In this document: one piece after another, positions 8,449-13,604 of the stretch
Layout of the letters: the number at the start of each line of letters is the position of its first letter
How positions within the stretch are numbered: the stretch's first letter is position 1
Source of the DNA: an uncultured Bacteroides sp.
GTDB taxonomy: Bacteria; Bacteroidota; Bacteroidia; Bacteroidales; Bacteroidaceae
Direction of reading: 5' to 3'
Length of the DNA stretch: 13,604 nt
Assembly: GCA_959606905.1 (NCBI GenBank)
Contig: CAUHML010000081.1
Span: 1-13,604 of the forward strand
The notes under the pieces: model-generated
What the model saw: the letters and a program-made list of their open reading frames with translations, nothing else
Told to the model about the DNA's origin: nothing
Database searches by the model: none
Translations under genes and position numbers: made by a program

Positions 8449-10275
8449 ATGAAAAATGTATTTTTAAAAAGTGACATAGCATGGAAATCTTGCATGTTCC
8501 TGATATTTCTGTTTATAGATAATGCGTTTATATCTTGTTCTGACGATGACGTGGACAATCCTATCAAGGGTGATCATTGGATGATTGTGGAAGATGTTGT
8601 TAGCTTGGAGACTGGTGATGAAATGGCTATTAATCCAATTTTTAGCAGTACGGAAGCTGAAAACCTGGAATATATATGGACATCTTCCGATCCGGAAATA
8701 CTGAAAATCATAGAGGACAATGGTACCAATGTAAAGGTTGAAGGTGTGAAAGCAGGAAAGGCTTTCATCAAAGTGGAATCTCCAGGAGAGACTAAACGGC
8801 TTTCTAAAGTAATATCTGTAACGGTCAAACAATCTCCGCTTCGTATTTTGGCAATTGGCAACAGTTTTTCGCAGGATGCAGTCGAGCAATATCTGTATGA
8901 ATTGTTGAAAGCGGAAGGCATTGAAGCTATTATCGGTAATATGTATATCGGAGGATGTTCTTTGGAAACTCATTGGGCCAATGCTAATGGTAATCAGGCA
9001 AAATATAGTTATCGCAAAATTGAGAACGGGAGCAAGACTACTAAGGCGAATACTACACTGGAAACAGCTTTGAAAGATGATAAATGGGATTATATCAGTC
9101 TTCAGCAAGTGAGTGGCAAATCCGGACAATATGATACATACAAGCCTTATTTGAGTAATTTGGTTAATTATGTAAAAGGGTATGCCACTAACAAATATAT
9201 GAAACTGATGTTGCATCAGACGTGGGCTTATGCGTCTTATTCAAATCATACTGATTTTAAAAACTATGGTAATGATCAGATGACAATGTACAGTGCTATT
9301 GTCAATGCAGTAAATGAAGCAGCGTCCGACCAGAATATCAGTATAATTATTCCTGCTGGAACTGCTATTCAGAATGGACGTACTTCCTTTATCGGCGACA
9401 ATTTCACTCGTCTTGACAATGGTGACGCCACGCGATACTATCATTTGGAAACAACTTACGGACGCTATACTGCTGCTTGTGTCTGGTTTGAGAAGATTAC
9501 GGGAAAGAATGTGGTAGGTAATACATATGCCCCGAAAGGGTTGGATGAGAAAACTATAAAGGTTGCTCAAACAGCAGCTCATATGGCTGTACAGAGCCCG
9601 AATACCGTGACGGAGTTAGTTGATTTGAAGAAACGTGTCGATTCGGACCTATTGGCTGTTCCTATTTATGTTGATTTTGGTAGTTCGACTATAACGTCCG
9701 CTACTCCATGGAATAATTATACTTCTTCCGTAAGTGCTGCTCCATTGTTATTGTCCGATGCAAAGGCTAATGCTACGAATGTAAGTGTGAGAGTAGCTGG
9801 CGGATTTACTTCTGTCTATAATGGAGTATCTGGAGAACCGGATAAAGTAATGGTTGTGGATGAAGTGGAATTTCCGATGTCGGCATGGAAAGACGGGCTT
9901 ATTGTAAGTGGCGTTGCTAACGCCGGAAATACTGAACCGGCAACAGTTGAAGTAACAGGCTTGAGTTCTGCAAGTAAATATAATTTCACGATATTGGCTG
10001 TTCGCTTTGGTGGTAGCAAGGCGCCCCGTACATCTGAATATACGCTGAAAGGAAAAAATACTATCGGTCCGAAAGAGATTAGGACAGGTTTGAAGTTAGG
10101 TACTAATGATGGAGAGTATGCAACTTTTGAAGAAGTTCCTTATGGAGAATATATCACTAAGTTTGAAAATGTAGAGCCAACTGCTGACGGTAAAGTTGTT
10201 ATTGAGGTTGTCGGTTTGAGCGGAGCTGCGACAGAGGGACATTTAAATGCGTTGTCTATAAAGCAGGTGCAGTAA
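8449..10275 (+). CDS. Surface lipoprotein: Ig-like domain, DUF4886 SGNH-hydrolase-like domain, C-terminal beta module
   Basis: Predicted lipid-anchored protein of 608 residues with an esterase-like centre. The signal peptide ends at Cys30 (FISC), followed by SDDDVDN, which resembles the acidic export signal that carries Bacteroides lipoproteins to the surface. Residues about 45-127 look like a bacterial Ig-like (Big2-type) domain (WTSSDPEILKI, VKVEGVKAGKAFIKV). The DUF4886 domain spans about 131-392: ILAIGNSFSQDA (Ser139 as nucleophile), YIGGCSL as the glycine block, SLQQ (217-220), and a C-terminal His332. The usual DxxH motif is not intact: the region reads DATRYYH, with Arg at the Asp position. 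Residues about 405-607 form a beta-rich module I cannot name, possibly carbohydrate-binding. The domain is paralogous to the N-terminal half of the next protein. It may be a carbohydrate O-acyl esterase or a glycan-binding pseudoenzyme. Confidence 0.82.
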   Translation: MKNVFLKSDIAWKSCMFLIFLFIDNAFISCSDDDVDNPIKGDHWMIVEDVVSLETGDEMAINPIFSSTEAENLEYIWTSSDPEILKIIEDNGTNVKVEGVKAGKAFIKVESPGETKRLSKVISVTVKQSPLRILAIGNSFSQDAVEQYLYELLKAEGIEAIIGNMYIGGCSLETHWANANGNQAKYSYRKIENGSKTTKANTTLETALKDDKWDYISLQQVSGKSGQYDTYKPYLSNLVNYVKGYATNKYMKLMLHQTWAYASYSNHTDFKNYGNDQMTMYSAIVNAVNEAASDQNISIIIPAGTAIQNGRTSFIGDNFTRLDNGDATRYYHLETTYGRYTAACVWFEKITGKNVVGNTYAPKGLDEKTIKVAQTAAHMAVQSPNTVTELVDLKKRVDSDLLAVPIYVDFGSSTITSATPWNNYTSSVSAAPLLLSDAKANATNVSVRVAGGFTSVYNGVSGEPDKVMVVDEVEFPMSAWKDGLIVSGVANAGNTEPATVEVTGLSSASKYNFTILAVRFGGSKAPRTSEYTLKGKNTIGPKEIRTGLKLGTNDGEYATFEEVPYGEYITKFENVEPTADGKVVIEVVGLSGAATEGHLNALSIKQVQ

Positions 10276-10308
10276 TTGGGTCTCATTCTCTTCTATATTC
10301 AGATAAAA

Positions 10309-12375
10309 ATGAAACAAAATAAAGTTCTGATTGTAATTCTGCTTTTGTTGCTATCATTTCTTGCGAGTGGAGCATGTGCGCAGCAAAAGGCTATTAAAAT
10401 ATTGGCTATCGGGAATAGCTTCTCACAAGATGCGGTGGAACAGTATTTGTATGAGCTGGCAAATGCGGAAGGTATTCCTGTGATTATTGGAAATATGTAT
10501 ATAGCAGGTTGTTCTTTGGAACGTCATGTAAAGAATGCTCGTAGTAATGATTCCGCTTATGCCTATCGGAAGATCAGTCTGGACGGTAAGAAGATAGAAA
10601 AGAAAAAAATGGCGTTGGGAACAGTACTAGCGGATGAAGAGTGGGATTATGTCAGCCTTCAGCAAGCTAGTCCTTTCTCAGGCATGTATGAGACTTATGA
10701 GACATCGTTGCTGGAATTGGTGGAATATGTGAAAGTACGTCTTCCTAAGAAAGCGGAATTGATGTTGCATCAGACATGGGCATATGCTGCAAATGCAACA
10801 AATACCGGATTTAAGAATTATGGGCGGGATCAGCTAACGATGTATCATTCTATTGTAAAAGCAGTAGATAAGGCATCGAAACTAACAAAAATAAAAATGA
10901 TAATCCCTACGGGTACAGCTATTCAGAATGCCCGTACTTCATTTGTCGGTGACCACATGAATCGTGACGGTTATCATCTCGATTTGAAAATCGGACGTTA
11001 TACGGCCGCTTGTACATGGTTTGAGAAAATATTCGAGCGCAATGTCGTAGGAAACCCGTATTATCCGGAAGGTATGAATTATGATCAGCGGGAAGTGGCT
11101 CAAAAAGCCGCCCATGGAGCAGTGTTGCATCCGGACCGGATTACGGAATTAACTGAATTAAAAGAACCTGCCGCGAAAGTCAATTATGATGAAAGCAAAG
11201 TTCCGGCTTATACACTTCCTGACGTATTGACCCTAAACAACGGGCAAAAAGTGGTTACCATAAAAGAATGGGTGAAGAAACGTCGTCCCGAATTGATTCA
11301 TCTTTTCGAAACGCAGATGTATGGCAAAGCTCCGGCACATCCGAAGGATTTACATTTCCGGGTGCTGACCGAAGACAAAAACGCATTGAATGGCTTGGCT
11401 ACCCGGCGGGAAGTGGCTGTTTATCTCACAAAAGATGAAAAGCATTATATGACAGTACTTATCTATCTGCCTAACCAACGGCAAGGAGCGGTACCCATGT
11501 TCTTCGGAATAAACTTTAAGGGTAATCATGCCATTCACCCGGATGAAGGCATTACTTTGCCGTCGGAAGAAAAATCACTGACTTATGGCAGAAAATACAT
11601 GTTTCCACGTGGTAATGCTGCTTCCAGATGGCCGGTAGAAATGCTGATGAAACATGGTTATGGGCTGGCTACCTTTTATCGTGGAGATATTGATCCGGAC
11701 TTTGATGATGCATTCCGTAATGGGGTTCATCCGTTATTTTATAAGAAAGGGCAAAAACGACCGGCTGACGATGAATGGGGAACTTTGGCTGCTTGGGCAT
11801 GGGGAATGAGCTGTGTAATGGACTATTTTGAGACAGACAAAGACATTGACGCAAAACGTGTAGCAATTTTCGGACATTCGCGCCTTGGAAAAACTACTTT
11901 ATGGGCCGGAGCGATAGACCCGCGTTTTGCATTGGTCATCTCAAATGATTCAGGTTGTGGTGGTGCAGCGTTATCGAGAAGAAAAGTCGGAGAAACCGTG
12001 CGGGCTGTAAATCGGCAATTTACACATTGGTTCTGTCGGAATTTCTGGCAATATAACGATAAGGAAGAAAACCTGCCTGTTGATCAGCATGAACTCATAG
12101 CTCTGATAGCTCCTCGTCCTGTTTATATCGCTAGCGCGGAAGAAGACTGTTGGGCCGATCCTAGAGGAGAGTTCCTTTCCGGACTTTATGCCTCTCCTGT
12201 TTATGAATTGTTCGGTCTGCCGGGATTACCGGTGAAGGAGATGCCGGCTGTCAACGAGCCTGAGTTGTCCGGGACCATTGGTTATCATATCCGTTCGGGG
12301 CAACATGACATTAATTTGTATGACTGGACGCAGTATGTACAGTTTGCTGATAAACATCTGAAAAAAGATAATTAG
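10309..12375 (+). CDS. Two-domain esterase: DUF4886 (SGNH-like) fused to CE15 glucuronoyl-esterase-like domain
   Basis: Secreted 688-residue protein with two probable esterase domains. I chose the ATG at 10309 (MKQNKVLIVILLLLL), which gives a normal signal peptide ending at GACA/QQ. A TTG at 10276 would add 11 poorly placed residues. Residues about 29-284 are DUF4886, with GNS Ser37, IAGCSL, SLQQ and an intact D220-G-Y-H223. Residues about 290-688 match CE15: GHSRLGK with Ser524, SNDSGCGG with Asp547, SAEEDCWADP with Asp613 and Trp615, and SGQHDI with His666. CE15 enzymes hydrolyse esters of 4-O-methylglucuronate, for example xylan-lignin links. From memory, the spacings from the serine (+23, +89, +91, about +142) match the acids, tryptophan and histidine of characterised bacterial CE15 enzymes. 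The residue at +23 is Asp instead of the usual Glu. No clear lipobox is present (SGAC), so a periplasmic location is likely. It follows the paralogous gene by 33 bases. Confidence 0.88.
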   Translation: MKQNKVLIVILLLLLSFLASGACAQQKAIKILAIGNSFSQDAVEQYLYELANAEGIPVIIGNMYIAGCSLERHVKNARSNDSAYAYRKISLDGKKIEKKKMALGTVLADEEWDYVSLQQASPFSGMYETYETSLLELVEYVKVRLPKKAELMLHQTWAYAANATNTGFKNYGRDQLTMYHSIVKAVDKASKLTKIKMIIPTGTAIQNARTSFVGDHMNRDGYHLDLKIGRYTAACTWFEKIFERNVVGNPYYPEGMNYDQREVAQKAAHGAVLHPDRITELTELKEPAAKVNYDESKVPAYTLPDVLTLNNGQKVVTIKEWVKKRRPELIHLFETQMYGKAPAHPKDLHFRVLTEDKNALNGLATRREVAVYLTKDEKHYMTVLIYLPNQRQGAVPMFFGINFKGNHAIHPDEGITLPSEEKSLTYGRKYMFPRGNAASRWPVEMLMKHGYGLATFYRGDIDPDFDDAFRNGVHPLFYKKGQKRPADDEWGTLAAWAWGMSCVMDYFETDKDIDAKRVAIFGHSRLGKTTLWAGAIDPRFALVISNDSGCGGAALSRRKVGETVRAVNRQFTHWFCRNFWQYNDKEENLPVDQHELIALIAPRPVYIASAEEDCWADPRGEFLSGLYASPVYELFGLPGLPVKEMPAVNEPELSGTIGYHIRSGQHDINLYDWTQYVQFADKHLKKDN

Positions 12376-12401
12376 CAGAGCTTTGCATGAAAAACAATGA
12401 T

Positions 12402-12418
12402 AGACAGTACGTCTGTCT
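12402..12418. promoter_or_regulatory. Short palindrome upstream of the GH3 gene, possible operator or weak hairpin
   Basis: AGACAG (12402-12407) and CTGTCT (12413-12418) are exact reverse complements around TACGT. The centre lies 20 bases upstream of the TATATTTG box, overlapping where a -33 element would fall. No T-run follows, so a terminator role is weak. A protein-binding site is possible but unproven. Confidence 0.35.
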
Positions 12419-12426
12419 GAAAAAGC

Positions 12427-12434
12427 TATATTTG
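12427..12434 (+). promoter_or_regulatory. Candidate Bacteroides -7 promoter box for the GH3 gene
   Basis: TATATTTG matches the Bacteroides housekeeping -7 consensus TAnnTTTG exactly and lies 34 bases before the ATG at 12469, leaving room for a short 5' leader. A good -33 TTG at the normal distance is not present, which lowers confidence. I saw no equally good match in the other intergenic gaps. It may give the GH3 gene its own transcript in addition to readthrough. Confidence 0.45.
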
Positions 12435-12468
12435 ATTGATTAAATAATAACTAACCGACGAAAACACA

Positions 12469-13604
12469 ATGAAAAGAAAAGTATTAATTTTCGGTTTATG
12501 CCTGTTGGAAGTAACATGTGCCCTTTCGGCAAAAGATAAAAAAAGTATTCCTTTGTATAAGGATGCCAAAGCACCGATTGAAAAACGGGTTGATGATTTG
12601 TTGTCACGCATGACTTTGGAAGAGAAAATTCTGCAACTAAACCAATATACCATGGGGCGGAATAACAATGTGAATAATATAGGAGAAGAGGTTAAGAAAG
12701 TGCCGGCGGAAATTGGTTCGTTGATTTATTACGATACGAATCCGGCTTTGCGTAATAATGTGCAAAAGAAGGCTATGGAAGAATCCCGCTTGGGTATTCC
12801 TATTATTTTTGGTTACGATGCCATTCACGGATTTCGTACTGTATATCCTATTTCCTTGGGACAGGCTTGTTCATGGAATCCTGAACTGGTGGAAAAAGCA
12901 TGTGCCGTTACTGCACAGGAAGCCCGTATGTCGGGAGTGGACTGGACGTTCTCGCCGATGATTGATGTGGCGCGTGACCCTCGTTGGGGACGTGTAGCCG
13001 AAGGATATGGTGAAGATCCATATGCTAATGGAGTGTTTGCCGCCGCTTCGGTGCGTGGTTATCAAGGAGATGATATGTCGGCCGAAGACCGAATAGCGGC
13101 TTGTCTGAAACATTATATCGGTTATGGCGCTTCCGAAGCCGGACGTGATTATGTTTATACTGAAATCTCTGCTCAAACTCTTTGGGATACCTATCTACTG
13201 CCTTATGAAATGGGTGTGAAAGCGGGGGCGGCCACCCTGATGAGCTCTTTTAATGATATCAGCGGAGTTCCCGGATCGGCCAATCACTATACGATGACGG
13301 AAATATTGAAAGAACGTTGGGGGCATGATGGATTTATAGTTTCCGATTGGGGGGCAATCGAACAATTGAAAAATCAGGGATTGGCAGCTAACAAAAAAGA
13401 AGCTGCAGTGTATGCTTTTAATGCAGGGCTTGAGATGGATATGATGTCTCATGCTTACGACCGTTATATGAAAGAGCTTGTTGAAGAGGGAAAGATAACG
13501 ATGGCGCAGGTTGATGAATCAGTTCGTCGTGTTTTGCGGGTGAAATTTCGTTTGGGCTTGTTTGAACGCCCTTATACCCCGGTTACAAATGAGAAAGAAC
13601 GTTT
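12469..13604 (+). CDS. GH3 beta-glucosidase-like enzyme (BglX type), 3' end outside window
   Basis: Exo-acting glycoside hydrolase family 3 enzyme, likely periplasmic, that would release non-reducing beta-linked glucose or xylose from imported oligosaccharides. The window holds the first 378 codons; BglX-type enzymes are about 750-780 residues, so roughly half is missing. A signal peptide (about residues 1-21, ending ALSA/KD) precedes RVDDLLSRMTLEEK, the standard GH3 opening. The TIM-barrel landmarks are GYDAIHG (115-121), DVARDPRWGR (166-175), GEDP (181-184), CLKHYIGYG (212-220, Lys-His substrate contact) and FIVSDWGA, with Asp293 as the expected nucleophile. The general acid lies in the second domain, beyond the window. 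The start was chosen for its signal peptide and for the 93-base gap carrying a promoter-like box. GH3 covers several sugar specificities, so the exact substrate is uncertain. Confidence 0.93.
   Translation, partial: MKRKVLIFGLCLLEVTCALSAKDKKSIPLYKDAKAPIEKRVDDLLSRMTLEEKILQLNQYTMGRNNNVNNIGEEVKKVPAEIGSLIYYDTNPALRNNVQKKAMEESRLGIPIIFGYDAIHGFRTVYPISLGQACSWNPELVEKACAVTAQEARMSGVDWTFSPMIDVARDPRWGRVAEGYGEDPYANGVFAAASVRGYQGDDMSAEDRIAACLKHYIGYGASEAGRDYVYTEISAQTLWDTYLLPYEMGVKAGAATLMSSFNDISGVPGSANHYTMTEILKERWGHDGFIVSDWGAIEQLKNQGLAANKKEAAVYAFNAGLEMDMMSHAYDRYMKELVEEGKITMAQVDESVRRVLRVKFRLGLFERPYTPVTNEKER

Noticed and set aside
8464..9216. A 250-codon open frame on the minus strand
   Set aside because: It lies fully inside the convincing DUF4886 lipoprotein gene, has the Phe/Ile/Arg/His-rich make-up of an antisense shadow, and shows no recognisable domain or signal peptide.
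10276..10301. TTG plus TATATTCA resembling -33 and -7 elements upstream of the CE15 fusion gene
   Set aside because: The -7 match is imperfect at its two last bases, the spacing is short, and transcription would start almost on the ATG.
10276..10308. TTG start directly after the previous stop, giving 11 extra residues (MGLILFYIQIK)
   Set aside because: The ATG at 10309 yields a normal basic n-region and hydrophobic core. The extension disrupts the signal peptide and begins on a rare start codon.
8839..11150. A recent DNA-level duplication or recombination repeat covering the DUF4886 domains
   Set aside because: Similarity is strong in protein but synonymous positions are widely diverged, so this is an old paralogy and not a repeat likely to recombine.
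11170..12375. Assigning the second half of the fusion to a dienelactone-hydrolase or CE1-type acetyl xylan esterase
   Set aside because: The GHSR-x-GK nucleophile motif, the SNDSGCGG block and the acid-Cys-Trp segment with their spacing fit CE15 better.
12758..12961. A 67-codon + strand open frame in another phase
   Set aside because: It lies within the GH3 gene, whose motifs are continuous through this stretch.
44..13604. Naming a definite substrate (glucuronoxylan) for the whole locus
   Set aside because: CE15 and GH3 are compatible with glucuronoxylan, but no GH10, GH11, GH43, GH67 or GH115 xylan enzyme is in the window and the binding proteins are not diagnostic.

Overview
The window is the core of a Bacteroidota polysaccharide utilisation locus (PUL). 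It most resembles a gut Bacteroides. The evidence is an adjacent SusC/SusD pair followed by a SusE-like lipoprotein, lipoproteins with acidic residues right after the lipid cysteine (CSDDD, CNDDD), moderately AT-rich DNA, no Shine-Dalgarno-like sequences before the genes, and one good match to the Bacteroides -7 promoter box (TAnnTTTG). All seven genes are on the + strand and cover almost the whole window. No gap between genes exceeds 130 bases, and I see no RNA genes, insertion sequences, CRISPR arrays or frameshifts.

Layout: (1) 44-6661 is the uptake module. It holds a SusC-type TonB-dependent transporter with an extra N-terminal STN signalling domain, its SusD-type surface glycan-binding lipoprotein and a SusE-like multidomain lipoprotein, separated by only 11 and 19 bases. 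(2) A strong hairpin (6673-6706) precedes a lipoprotein of the DUF4832 type (6727-8322), which looks like a glycosidase-like TIM barrel plus a beta-sandwich. (3) A second hairpin (8363-8384) precedes two adjacent genes that share a DUF4886 (SGNH-hydrolase-like) domain. The first (8449-10275) is a probably surface-exposed lipoprotein with an Ig-like domain in front and an unassigned beta-rich module behind. The second (10309-12375) fuses DUF4886 to a CE15 glucuronoyl-esterase-like alpha/beta hydrolase. (4) After a probable promoter comes a GH3 beta-glucosidase-like enzyme (12469 onward), cut off by the window end.

Inferred working model: SusD and SusE capture a glycan, possibly with the DUF4832 protein and the first DUF4886 protein at the surface, and SusC imports the oligosaccharides. 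In the periplasm the DUF4886-CE15 fusion removes ester groups (perhaps an acyl ester and a glucuronoyl ester), and GH3 trims non-reducing sugars. The paired esterases suggest a heavily esterified, uronic-acid-containing glycan such as a plant hemicellulose or pectin side chain. The exact substrate cannot be read from the sequence. The STN domain suggests control by an ECF sigma/anti-sigma (FecR-type) pair, which would lie outside this window.
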